Shown piece after piece: positions 1 to 8,783 of a DNA stretch of 64,000 bases. Positions within the stretch are counted from its first letter, which is position 1. Each line of letters opens with the position of its first letter. The translations under genes were made by a program, and so were the position numbers. Under the pieces are notes generated by a model. The model did not search any database. It had not been told where the DNA came from and saw nothing but the letters and a program-made list of their open reading frames with translations. This DNA comes from CAZSDP01 sp964605665 (lineage in GTDB: Bacteria; Planctomycetota; UBA8108; UBA1146), in NCBI GenBank assembly GCA_964605665.1, contig CAZSDP010000003.1, positions 219,305-283,304 of the forward strand, read 5' to 3'.

Positions 1-2160
1 GAGATCTCCACCGAGAGCCTCCATCGCCGCCACGACCCGATCGCGCAGTGAGGGATCGAAAGGATCATCGATCGCTCGGCTCCGCTTCTCTGCAAGTTCG
101 ATCTGATCGTTGATCGCTAAGATCAAAGAGGATGCGACGGCACTCTCTTTGACGCCTTCCCCCGCAGTGGCGCCATTAGCGGCGGGTTTGATCTTCCGCT
201 TCTGTAGGAGATAAGGAAGCCTGAGCCAACTCGCAGGATGCTGAGCAGGCAATTCGAGCAAGCGATCTCCAAACTGACGCAGAGCAGTTTCACGATCGAC
301 GCTGGTCAGATTCGCTGCGTGTTCCCATCTCAGCAAGTCGCTGGAGGAATCGTCTCCCAACAGTATTCTCGCTCGGTCGATGGCCTCCTGAGTCGCTGCG
401 CGGTCACCTCGACGCCAAGCGATCTCGGCGAGTGCTTGCGCTGCCCAAGGGAACGCAATCCCATCCTCCGCTTGCAACATCTCGAGTAACTCTTGATCAG
501 AGATCGACGGATCATGAATCGCAAAGACCAAGTTAAGGTGACGTGCCAAGGGATGGGGTTGCTCCCAACGCAAAGAAGGAGACTTCACCTTGATCTCGAG
601 TCTCCCATTGAGAATCGCTGCCGGGGCAGTCCGCTGATTCCCCAGGGGCGCAAGGAGCGTACGGGTATTTTGAAGCTGATCCTCGAGCACCCATATGGCC
701 GCCTCCCACGCCGACGCTTCTGGAAACACTCCAGCGATTTGCTGCGCTTCAGCAAATGCGGAGCGGGCCGCGGACCAATCCTCTCGATCGGTGGCGCGGA
801 CTCCATCGATAAAGAGGATGACCGCCTCATCGGGGATTTCGGCACTCCACTCAGTCAGACGATTTCCGGCATTGTCGTTCTTCACCCGCTCAGCGACTAG
901 CCGAGCCAAGGTCAGAGGGCCAGTCGCCTGCTCTTGCCTCGCTCCAGAGCCGGTGAGAGAAGTCCAATTCGCTTCCCACTCCGCTGATCCGTCGACACCG
1001 TCGGTAACGGTCACCGTTCCAGTCAACGCAAGATCATCGACCGCCATGAGCAAACCGCTGCCGGGGTCGTCACCGGAGAGGAAGATCGCGAGAGCGTCTC
1101 GAAATCTCTCGCTCGACTCAGTCTCTGACCCTGAGGCTCCAACCCAAGTCCCCACCGAAACCACCGGCGCAACGGAAGTCCCTCCGACCGTCGTACGACT
1201 TTGAGAGTTCTGCTCCGCCCCGAATTCACTCCAGAGAACAATGGCGAGAGTCACCAGAAGGAACAAAATGAGTACGGGGGAGAGCTGCAGTCGCTTCCCC
1301 TCTTCCACTCGACGACGAAGCCGCAATATCCGCTCGACCTCCACCGCCTCTGGCCGCCGTTCCGGGTGGTCTCGATTCAGTAACTTGCTGATCAGTTCCG
1401 CAATCTCCTGAGGAAGCTCGGGGCGTAACTCCCTCGCATCGGGAGCTTCGCTCTGCTGGCGAATTCGTACGCGATGCTCATCCCCGTCTTCGCCTCCGAA
1501 TGGAAGTTGGCCGGTCGCCATCTCAAACAGCATCACTCCCAAGGCGAATCGATCGGCGGCAGCGGTTCTCGCACCACCCGCGAGGAGCTCTGGGGCCATG
1601 TATGCGGGAGTTCCCCAGAGTTCTCCGTCTCCGAACTCCTCCTCCGGAATCGACAATCCAAAGTCCAACAACTTGGCACGCCCCGGCTCTCCCGAAATCA
1701 CCACGTTGTCCGCTTTCAAGTCTCCGTGCACCAAGTCACTCTGATGGGCAGCGGCAACTGCAGCGGCGACGTCCTGACCGAGTCGAAGCAATCTTCCAAA
1801 GGGCAGTGGACCACGGCGGAGGAGAGCCCGTAGAGTCGGACCTTCAACCCACTCAAATGCGATGAATGCCAAATTGGTCTCATCATCGATTCCCGCCTGA
1901 TAGACACGGGCGATTCGTGGGTGAGAAAGCCGGGAGGTATTCTTCGCTTCGGAAATCAGGTTCGCTGCTCGGTTCGGATCATCGATCAGCTTGATCGCGA
2001 CGGTACGATCGAGGGTGGTATCGGTGGCCCTGACGACGGTTCCAAATCCACCACTTGCCACGACCGTATCGAGTCGATAATGCGCGATCGTCTGTGGTTG
2101 AGCTGAAGATCGCTCGTCTGGACTCTGAAAGGACGCTTCCCTCGGTACTCCGTCACTCAT
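1..2160 (-). CDS. membrane-anchored Ser/Thr protein kinase (PknB type), 3' end outside window
   Basis: Reading the minus strand from ATG at 2160 gives an open frame of 720 codons that runs off the left edge, so the C-terminus is missing. The first 285 residues are a protein kinase domain: glycine loop GGFG (37-40), ATP-binding lysine in VAIK (K57), alpha-C glutamate E71, catalytic loop HGDLKADN (145-152), DFG (166-168) and APE (189-191). One hydrophobic segment (about 292-312) follows, then a long region without clear domains that should lie outside the cytoplasm. The usual HRD arginine is replaced by glycine (HGD), so it is a non-RD kinase and may not depend on activation-loop phosphorylation. 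Its start codon overlaps the stop of the upstream ATP-grasp gene (ATGA), so the two are probably translationally coupled. The kinase call is firm; its substrate is unknown. Confidence 0.93.
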   Translation of the reverse strand, partial: MSDGVPREASFQSPDERSSAQPQTIAHYRLDTVVASGGFGTVVRATDTTLDRTVAIKLIDDPNRAANLISEAKNTSRLSHPRIARVYQAGIDDETNLAFIAFEWVEGPTLRALLRRGPLPFGRLLRLGQDVAAAVAAAHQSDLVHGDLKADNVVISGEPGRAKLLDFGLSIPEEEFGDGELWGTPAYMAPELLAGGARTAAADRFALGVMLFEMATGQLPFGGEDGDEHRVRIRQQSEAPDARELRPELPQEIAELISKLLNRDHPERRPEAVEVERILRLRRRVEEGKRLQLSPVLILFLLVTLAIVLWSEFGAEQNSQSRTTVGGTSVAPVVSVGTWVGASGSETESSERFRDALAIFLSGDDPGSGLLMAVDDLALTGTVTVTDGVDGSAEWEANWTSLTGSGARQEQATGPLTLARLVAERVKNDNAGNRLTEWSAEIPDEAVILFIDGVRATDREDWSAARSAFAEAQQIAGVFPEASAWEAAIWVLEDQLQNTRTLLAPLGNQRTAPAAILNGRLEIKVKSPSLRWEQPHPLARHLNLVFAIHDPSISDQELLEMLQAEDGIAFPWAAQALAEIAWRRGDRAATQEAIDRARILLGDDSSSDLLRWEHAANLTSVDRETALRQFGDRLLELPAQHPASWLRLPYLLQKRKIKPAANGATAGEGVKESAVASSLILAINDQIELAEKRSRAIDDPFDPSLRDRVVAAMEALGGDL

Positions 2161-3065
2161 CGACCCATACTCCCAGCTCCCACCCGAGGGTTTTGTCGAT
2201 CGACAGCGAGCGACGTCAGCACCTCGGAGGCGAGATCAAGACCGGTCGCACGTTCGATTCCTTCGAGTCCTGGCGAGCCATTGACTTCGATCACCTTCGA
2301 ACCATCAACTCCGGAAAGCAGGTCCACCCCAGCAAAGCGAAGCCCCACCGCTTCGGTCGCTGCGATCGCGAGTTCACTCTCATCATCGGTCGGTTGGAGC
2401 ACCTCTGCTCGCCCGCCGCGATGTAAATTCGGCCGGAACTCCCCCGACTTTGCGATCCGCCGAATCGAGGCGATCACCCTTCCGTCGAGAACGAGCAGTC
2501 GACGATCTTCTCCGATGGAGCCGGTGACCAGCTGCTGCACCAAATGATCGCGTCCGGTCAGAATGAGATTCTCGAGAATGGCGACCGCCGTCGCTCGGGT
2601 TTCAGCGAGCATCACGCCTCTGCCTTGTCCTCCATTCAGAGGTTTGATCACCACGGGAGGTCCACCCACGGCATCGATCGCAGAATCGAGATGGTCGAGA
2701 TCCTTGGCAAAGACCGACAACGGGGTGGGAATCCCCGCAGCGGACAAGCGCTCGGCAGTGCGCAGTTTATCGAATGCGACCGACAAACCCTCTGGTTCGT
2801 TGAGTGGCTGAGCACCACTGCTGATCAGCGCCCGACTGGCCGCCAGAACTAGCTCTGGCAGATATGCTCCCATCCGAGGGATGAAAGCATCGAGGTGAGG
2901 AGTCCGTTCTTGACGTTGGAGAAGTTCCGATCCAGAGGGGCCGACTCGAACCGTGAGGTCGAGGAGCGGGAGAGGAACCATCTCATGGCCGAGGCGCTCC
3001 CCGGCGGCGAGGAGGCGCCTGGTCGTCGCCAGGTCAACATCTCGAGAAATGACTCCGATCCGCAC
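2157..3065 (-). CDS. rimK: RimK-family ATP-grasp ligase (glutamate ligase-like)
   Basis: A 302-residue ATP-grasp protein of RimK length and pattern. The N-terminal Rossmann-like part begins RIGVISRD and contains IPRMGAY. The ATP-grasp core has VVIKPLNGGQGRGVM near residue 140, with a lysine and a glycine-rich loop, and VIEVNGSPGLEGIE near the C-terminus with the metal-binding Glu/Asn. The family adds amino acids, typically glutamate, to protein or small-molecule carboxylates; E. coli RimK modifies ribosomal protein S6. The start is GTG at 3065, behind GGGAG with 5-nt spacing. The stop overlaps the kinase start by 4 nt. Lysine-biosynthesis LysX and other RimK paralogues cannot be excluded from sequence alone. 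Confidence 0.85.
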   Translation of the reverse strand: MRIGVISRDVDLATTRRLLAAGERLGHEMVPLPLLDLTVRVGPSGSELLQRQERTPHLDAFIPRMGAYLPELVLAASRALISSGAQPLNEPEGLSVAFDKLRTAERLSAAGIPTPLSVFAKDLDHLDSAIDAVGGPPVVIKPLNGGQGRGVMLAETRATAVAILENLILTGRDHLVQQLVTGSIGEDRRLLVLDGRVIASIRRIAKSGEFRPNLHRGGRAEVLQPTDDESELAIAATEAVGLRFAGVDLLSGVDGSKVIEVNGSPGLEGIERATGLDLASEVLTSLAVDRQNPRVGAGSMGR

Positions 3066-3340
3066 AAATTCTCCCTCTCGAGCGGGGATGGTCCGCCCGC
3101 CTAGAATCGGTATAGCCGGATCTGAGGAGGAGAACCACTCTTGCTTCTACGATCGGAGCCGAGGAATCTCCCACCCCCAGCGATCAGCCGGCAAAATGAA
3201 GGTCTGAAAGGTCACTCCTCACCTTCGCACGGCCGCCAAAAGAGGCCACCCTACTGCCGCTTCGGTTTCAGGCAAAAGAACCGATTCAGCCTCCACAGTG
3301 GATGGACCGGCGAGAAATTCAGAGCGATGAACAAGGTCGG

Positions 3341-3916
3341 TTAAGAAGGAGTGAATTGTAGAATTGAATCATACTTCGAGGATGCCGGACGAGCCTCTGC
3401 AGTCTCCGCATTGTAAATCGAGAACTCTTTCACCTCTTGCCCATAGCAATGCAGGGTGATCGCGATTTCGTCGCGACTACAGTTTTCCATCCGGTGAATA
3501 TCGACATGGGGCGGAAACACCGTTCCCACTGAACCCGCACTGCCGACAAACACCTCGATCGGTCTCAAGCAACGGTGATCTTCGACGATGTCTTCACCGT
3601 AGTTGACGAACTTCATCTGACCTTGAGCAACACCGAGAACTCCCCAACTCGGATGGTCATGAATGGGAGTTCCTTGACCTGGTCGCCACACCAGTGCGAG
3701 AAGCGAGTATCGATCATCTGCATCGACATGGACCAGATGTCGTGAGTACTTCGATTCACCGGGCGGTAAGTCTGCGAGTTCGGTGTCCAACGCGTGGGGA
3801 AGAAAACGCCCCATGGCATCCAGAGTTTGCAGAATCCGATCACGATCGCTGGTGTGGCGCTCCACGATCGAGTCCATCTCCTCGAGGAGCATCGGTAGTG
3901 TCTTCAACGGATTCAT
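3341..3916 (-). CDS. cysteine dioxygenase family protein
   Basis: A small cupin of 191 residues. It carries GTPIHDHPSWGV, the HxH pair of the iron site in cysteine/thiol dioxygenases, and a later DIHRMENCS with the third histidine. Family members oxidise cysteine or related thiols to sulfinic acids with a mononuclear Fe(II). ATG at 3916 is preferred to an upstream ATG at 3973 because GAAGGA lies about 7 nt before it and the extra 19 residues look unstructured. The gene stands alone on the minus strand, divergent from the UspA operon. The precise thiol substrate (cysteine, 3-mercaptopropionate or other) cannot be told. Confidence 0.85.
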   Translation of the reverse strand: MNPLKTLPMLLEEMDSIVERHTSDRDRILQTLDAMGRFLPHALDTELADLPPGESKYSRHLVHVDADDRYSLLALVWRPGQGTPIHDHPSWGVLGVAQGQMKFVNYGEDIVEDHRCLRPIEVFVGSAGSVGTVFPPHVDIHRMENCSRDEIAITLHCYGQEVKEFSIYNAETAEARPASSKYDSILQFTPS

Positions 3917-4352
3917 CAATTGTCCTTCCGAGGGCTCTAGGTGGCCAGTGGAGAAGCATGGCATCCCCGTCAAGGCCAGCTGATCGGCTCATCCCCCCAT
4001 ACTCCATCTCCGAAAGAGAGCAGTGGAGTTCCCCTTTGACCAAGATAGGATCTGGTCACATTCTCAAGGCCAGTCACTTCCTTAAACTCTAGCGACTGGC
4101 GAAGAAAGAGTCCTGCCCATCGCCTTCCAGGTTATCGCCCCACCCCCTCCGCCACAAGCTCATGATAGTCAAGAGAGAGCGATCTCTTGCGAGAAAACGC
4201 TCTGAAGAGAATACTGATCGGTGAAGCGGTCACCACAACGGGGCCCCAGTGGTGCTATCTTTGAATCATCGTATTTGTACATGGGGTGATGAATACTGCG
4301 AATTCGATGATCAGCGGTGCTTGATCTGGAGTGATAATGGGCTGGAGGGACG
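3917..4352. other. divergent intergenic region, no gene seen
   Basis: About 430 nt between the divergent dioxygenase and UspA genes. It must hold both promoters, but I could not pick a convincing -35/-10 pair on either strand. No RNA gene or repeat was recognised. Confidence 0.5.
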
Positions 4353-4820
4353 TTGGTATTCCACAAAATTCTAGTACCCACCGACTTCTCAGACTTCTCT
4401 CTTGCGGCAGTTCCAGCGGCGATCGAGTTCGCGAATTGCAGCGGGGGCTTGGTCAACCTCCTGTTTGTTCTCGAAGATCTCCCTTCAGTGCCAATGCTAA
4501 CTTTCGAGCACCTCCCCGCGGGAGTCGCAGAGCAGTTTTACGAAGAGTCAAAGATCCATGCGGAGCGGTCGTTGATGGAAACCCAGGAAACGAAGATTCC
4601 CGAAGAGGTACGTGGCGCCACTTTTGTCCGCCGCGGACCCGCAGCGGTTTCGATCGTGCACGCTGCCGAAGAACTACCCGCTGACCTGATCGTGATGACG
4701 ACTCACGGTCGATCCGGACTCAAGAATGCGCTCTTGGGAAGTGTCACTGAACGAGTGGTACGCACCGCACCTTGTCCCGTTCTCACCGTCCGAAATCAAA
4801 GTGGAGGGGAACATCGATGA
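4353..4820 (+). CDS. universal stress protein (UspA family)
   Basis: A 155-residue single UspA domain. It begins FHKILVPTDFSDFS, typical of the family's first strand and nucleotide-binding aspartate. It ends with the ATP-binding motif G-x2-G-x6-GS in GRSGLKNALLGS, followed by VTERVVRTAPCPVLTVR. The only usable start in this frame is TTG at 4353, because a stop codon lies just upstream; GGAGGG precedes it with short spacing. The stop codon overlaps the ATG of the lectin gene (ATGA), so it heads a three-gene unit with the lectin and the sulfatase. Usp proteins are cytoplasmic and bind ATP or AMP; their role in such an operon is unclear. Confidence 0.92.
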   Translation: MVFHKILVPTDFSDFSLAAVPAAIEFANCSGGLVNLLFVLEDLPSVPMLTFEHLPAGVAEQFYEESKIHAERSLMETQETKIPEEVRGATFVRRGPAAVSIVHAAEELPADLIVMTTHGRSGLKNALLGSVTERVVRTAPCPVLTVRNQSGGEHR

Positions 4821-5791
4821 GCAGATCTATGCTTCTATGCGGCCTCGCATTGGTACTCTTCTGCTCCACGATCGCTCTCCCATCCGACTTTGAATACACC
4901 GACTTTTCGAACGCGGTGGGGCTCACTCTTGTCGGGAACGCCATCGTTTCTGGGATCTACGTGCAGCTGACCGCGGCGATCAACACCCAATCCGGAGCAG
5001 TCTGGACCAACGAGCAATACGACGTCGCGAATGGGTTCAGCACCACGTTCGAATTTCAGATCAATCCCCCGACTGGCGGCGCCGACGGGATGACCTTCAT
5101 CCTCCAATCAAATTCTCCCACTGAACTTCGGACCGGTGGCGGGGGCCTCGGATACGACGGGATGCCGAATTCGATCGTCCTGGAGATCGATCACTACAAC
5201 AACGGAAACCATGCGGACCCCAATGGCAACCATCTCAGCCTCCATGCGGTGCTGGGAGGACCAAACACCGCGAACGAGAGTGCCTCGATTGGAATCGCCA
5301 CTTCGATTCCAAATCTCGGTGGGATTCACACCATTCAAGTCGACTACGACGGAACGGAAATGGTGATTTCACTCGACGGATCTGCGCTGATTACCGCCAC
5401 GATCGATGCTGCCGCTCACCTGGGAGGCCCAACCGCGCACCTCGGCTTTACTGGCGCAACGGGAGGCTTGAACGAACAACACCTGCTGCGCAGCTGGAGC
5501 TTTCAATCGCAAGGTGAGTTTCAACGTGGCGATGCCAATGCAGACGGTGGAATGACCCTCGAAGACGCTCTTGATATCGCAACGAGCCTCTTTGTCTCAC
5601 CATTTGCACCGGTCGAATGTCCCGATGCCGGCGATGTCGATGACAACGGAGTCGTGAGTATCGCTGATGCCATCTGGCTGCTCGGTAACCTGTTCGGTAC
5701 CGGCTTCCCCCCCATCTCCGCTCCCTATCCCGACTGTGGGAGCGACGCAACATCTGACTCCCTCAATTGTTCGAGTACACAGTGTCCATAA
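4817..5791 (+). CDS. secreted L-type-lectin-like protein with C-terminal dockerin-like module
   Basis: A 324-residue exported protein. Residues 1-22 are a signal peptide (MLLCGLALVLFCSTIAL). Residues 25-240 resemble bacterial L-type (legume-like) lectin domains: FEFQINPPTGGADGMTFILQ, then IVLEIDHYNN and a late VDYDGTEMVISLDG strand. The last 85 residues carry two Ca-binding-loop-like repeats, GDANADGGMTLEDA and GDVDDNGVVSIADA, and end GSDATSDSLNCSS, a dockerin type I-like arrangement. The start at 4817 was chosen over in-frame codons upstream because GGAGGGG lies 7 nt away and the ATG overlaps the usp stop. It probably binds glycans at the cell surface. The same C-terminal module ends the large protein at 32903-35404. 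Confidence 0.82.
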   Translation: MSRSMLLCGLALVLFCSTIALPSDFEYTDFSNAVGLTLVGNAIVSGIYVQLTAAINTQSGAVWTNEQYDVANGFSTTFEFQINPPTGGADGMTFILQSNSPTELRTGGGGLGYDGMPNSIVLEIDHYNNGNHADPNGNHLSLHAVLGGPNTANESASIGIATSIPNLGGIHTIQVDYDGTEMVISLDGSALITATIDAAAHLGGPTAHLGFTGATGGLNEQHLLRSWSFQSQGEFQRGDANADGGMTLEDALDIATSLFVSPFAPVECPDAGDVDDNGVVSIADAIWLLGNLFGTGFPPISAPYPDCGSDATSDSLNCSSTQCP

Positions 5792-5808
5792 TCGACCGAG
5801 GAGGACTT

Positions 5809-7251
5809 GTGAGAGATCGCATCGTCTTTGCGCTCATCGTTGCATTCTGCCTGTTGAACACCGCTGTCTTCGGACAAGAGTCGACCAAACCTGATCGACT
5901 CCCCAACATTGTCCTCGTGTTCACCGATGATCAGGGTTGGGGAGATCTGTCATGTTTTGGTTCGACAGAGATTCCCACCCCAGAAATCGATCGACTCGCA
6001 GCAGAGGGGATGAGGCTGTCGAACTTTTACGCAGCGCAACCGGTCTGTTCCGCGTCCAGAGCATCTCTACTCACCGGCTGCTACGCCAACCGGATTGGAG
6101 TTCGCGGTGCCTATGGCCCCAACTCAAAGGTCGGACTCGCTGCTCGCGAAACCACTATCGCGGAACTACTGAAGCCACTCGGTTACCGAACCGCCATCTT
6201 TGGAAAATGGCATCTCGGGCATCTGACTCCTTTCTTACCCACTCAACATGGGTTCGATACCTACTTTGGCATTCCATATTCAAATGATATGTGGCCAGGG
6301 CATCCGGAATCTCCGAAGGCCTGGGCTCCGCTGCCTTGGTATCGGAACAACGATCCGGTTGCCATTCTCAAAGATCACGACGCCCAGGAGGAGATCACCG
6401 AGCGTCTCACCGTAGAAGCGGTCAACTTCATTCAATCGTGTGGAGACTCTCCGTTCTTTCTTTACGTCCCCCACTCGATGCCTCATGTACCACTGGGGGT
6501 GAGCGCTCCATTTAGACACCGAACTCCCTATGGGATGTACGGAGACGTCATTCGGGAGATCGATGCCTCAGTGGGACGACTCCGAATCGCACTCGAGGAA
6601 TCGGGAGTCCTCGACGACACCATCTTTATCTTTACTAGCGATAATGGACCTTGGCTGAGCTACGGAGATCACGCAGGAACGACGGGCGGTTTGCGAGAGG
6701 GTAAAGGAACCACTTTTGAAGGAGGAGTTCGGGTTCCCTTCGTGATCCGCGATCCGAAGCGAGTCCCCGCTGGATCGGTCTGTGACGAGCCATGCATGAC
6801 GATCGACATCTTGCCGACGATCGCTGAAATCGTTGGAGCAGACCTTCCTGAGTTACCCATCGACGGGAAGAGTCTTCTCGCGCTCTTCGAGAATAGGCCC
6901 GGCGCCACCAGTCCGCATGATGCGTTGTATTTCTGGTATCACGACCGGCACCTGGAAGCGATGCGCTCAGGGCGTTGGAAATTGCACTTTCCTCATCGCT
7001 ATCGCACCCTGCCCGAAGGCGCAGAGGGGAATAATGGAATCCCCGCGAAATACAACTACCGAGCAGAAATCGGCTTGAGTCTCTTTGACCTCGCGTCCGA
7101 CCGCGCTGAGAGCAAGAATGTTGCAGAGGATCATCCTGAAGTCGTTGAACGCCTCATGAAAATGGCCGACGAAATGAGGGCAAAACTAGGAGATAAACTG
7201 CAGGGAATCGACGGATCGGAAGAGCGACCGATCGGTACCCTTGAGAGCTAG
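5809..7251 (+). CDS. secreted sulfatase (type I, formylglycine)
   Basis: A 480-residue sulfatase. After a signal peptide (about 1-22, ending VFGQES) comes LPNIVLVFTDDQGWGD with the metal-binding DD (about 40-41). The active-site signature CSASRASLLTG follows, whose Cys80 would be converted to formylglycine. Later metal and substrate motifs are GKWHLG and FTSDNGPW. Family members hydrolyse sulfate esters, commonly on algal polysaccharides. GTG at 5809 is chosen because GAGGAGG lies 5-6 nt upstream; longer in-frame starts would overlap the lectin. It is third in the usp-lectin-sulfatase unit. No sulfatase-maturing enzyme is encoded in this window, and the substrate cannot be told. Confidence 0.93.
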   Translation: MRDRIVFALIVAFCLLNTAVFGQESTKPDRLPNIVLVFTDDQGWGDLSCFGSTEIPTPEIDRLAAEGMRLSNFYAAQPVCSASRASLLTGCYANRIGVRGAYGPNSKVGLAARETTIAELLKPLGYRTAIFGKWHLGHLTPFLPTQHGFDTYFGIPYSNDMWPGHPESPKAWAPLPWYRNNDPVAILKDHDAQEEITERLTVEAVNFIQSCGDSPFFLYVPHSMPHVPLGVSAPFRHRTPYGMYGDVIREIDASVGRLRIALEESGVLDDTIFIFTSDNGPWLSYGDHAGTTGGLREGKGTTFEGGVRVPFVIRDPKRVPAGSVCDEPCMTIDILPTIAEIVGADLPELPIDGKSLLALFENRPGATSPHDALYFWYHDRHLEAMRSGRWKLHFPHRYRTLPEGAEGNNGIPAKYNYRAEIGLSLFDLASDRAESKNVAEDHPEVVERLMKMADEMRAKLGDKLQGIDGSEERPIGTLES

Positions 7252-7492
7252 AAGATTCTGTTCAAACCACCCAGTCTACGCGAGGTTTGCCAGCTTGCGG
7301 TCACGCCGAAAGCTCCGACTCAAGGGCGGGGATTCCTCTGGCTCTACACCGGGGCAAACGTCGGCTCGCGCGGTGGCGAGTCTCGGTGACGAGTTCGATC
7401 TCGCCACTTCCCCAGTGGTCATTCCTGAAGTCTGATCGATCATTGAACAGCCGTCCGCGCACTTTCCGAATGAGTAAGAATTCTTCGGCAGC

Positions 7493-8515
7493 TCAATCGC
7501 TGTCTACCACCCTCAGCTTCTGACTCTTTTGAGCTTCAGTGACCGTCTTGAGCGACGATACACATCGACACCTTCGCAAAAATTCGAGGACATATCCGCC
7601 GAAATCGATCTGCCACCACTTGAATCCAAACTTCGCAGAATTTGGAAAGGCGTGATGGTTGTTGTGCCAACCTTCCCCCATGCACGTCAGAGCAGTAAAC
7701 CAATTGTTGCGGCTTTCATCTTTGTTGCGAAATGGCCGTGAACCGAAGATGTGCGAAACGGAGTTAATACACCACGTAACATGCTGCACGATCCCCACTG
7801 CAACAAGGCCACCCCAAAAAAACCCGCAGAACGCTCCGGCTAAGTTCGAAGTCACGAGCCATCCTCCAAGGGCGTTGAGAGAGAAGTGCAAGTACCCCAA
7901 TTTCACGTGGTACTTGTTTATGAGGACCAACCCACGATCAGACGTCAAGTCAGAGAGGGCATGGCGCCTTCCCGTTTCTGTTGCTTCGGTCTGTGTGAAG
8001 TTGAGAAATTGTTGGGCATTTTTCCACGCCCGCGCTCCAACAGGGTCCTCAGGCCCCGAATGGGTGTAGGTGTCTCGTCTCAACCAGAGAATATGTCCAT
8101 GAAAAAATGCCTTCAGTCGCTGCCCGAAAGTGGGCGAGGGATGGGGGCAGACCGGTGAATGAGGATCTCCCGGTCGATCCGCCGTCAAATGGTGAGTCCG
8201 ATGATGCAACACCCACCAGAACAACGGTCCTTGCCAAGCCATGCTCCCCAGGACGGCAAGAAGATATCTCAGCGGCTTAATCGCTCGAAAACTGCGATGT
8301 GAAAACAATCGGTGATAACCCAGTGTGATCCCCAGCATCAACAAACTGTAGTTGACGAGAATAAATCCGAGCCAAATCCAGTTAAATCCAAACTGGGTAA
8401 TGACCAGAGGCGAGGCGAGAATCGCCAGGCTAGGAATGAGCGCCATGTTAGCAGGCCGATCAATCGTGCCCGGTCTACGAACTTCACTTTGAGTGGTTTC
8501 GTTCACGGTGAGCAC
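7493..8515 (-). CDS. fatty acid desaturase (delta-9 acyl-CoA desaturase type)
   Basis: A 340-residue integral membrane di-iron desaturase. The three histidine boxes are HRLFSH (68-73), HHRTHH (104-109) and HNNHH (284-288, in EGWHNNHHAFP). They lie between hydrophobic segments near 27-70, 83-103 and 205-245. Such enzymes introduce a cis double bond, usually at C9, into saturated acyl chains and so tune membrane fluidity. Between boxes 2 and 3 it has a long hydrophilic loop (about 110-200). The start could be GTG at 8515 or GTG at 8506; the second has better spacing (10 nt) from GGGAG. It is convergent with the sulfatase upstream. Regiospecificity is inferred from the family. Confidence 0.93.
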   Translation of the reverse strand: MLTVNETTQSEVRRPGTIDRPANMALIPSLAILASPLVITQFGFNWIWLGFILVNYSLLMLGITLGYHRLFSHRSFRAIKPLRYLLAVLGSMAWQGPLFWWVLHHRTHHLTADRPGDPHSPVCPHPSPTFGQRLKAFFHGHILWLRRDTYTHSGPEDPVGARAWKNAQQFLNFTQTEATETGRRHALSDLTSDRGLVLINKYHVKLGYLHFSLNALGGWLVTSNLAGAFCGFFWGGLVAVGIVQHVTWCINSVSHIFGSRPFRNKDESRNNWFTALTCMGEGWHNNHHAFPNSAKFGFKWWQIDFGGYVLEFLRRCRCVSSLKTVTEAQKSQKLRVVDSD

Positions 8516-8783
8516 ACTCCCTACATCCTGACTCGGTACAAAATAGCTGGCAATTCAATAAAAAGGGTGACGCCAGAATAACTGCGAAAATCGTACCACA
8601 AGTTGACCGCAATACACCCCAGATCGTGCGTCACCAAACGACTCAATAGTGTTTGACCTGAATGTACGGGACAAAGTGCTTTGGGTTGGCGGTCGGCTCC
8701 CTCATTTGCAGGCATCGCGCTTATCGCAGAGGGTCATCCCGAAGTGGTCGTCACCTGGCGAGCTCGACTTCGCCAATGAGGGC

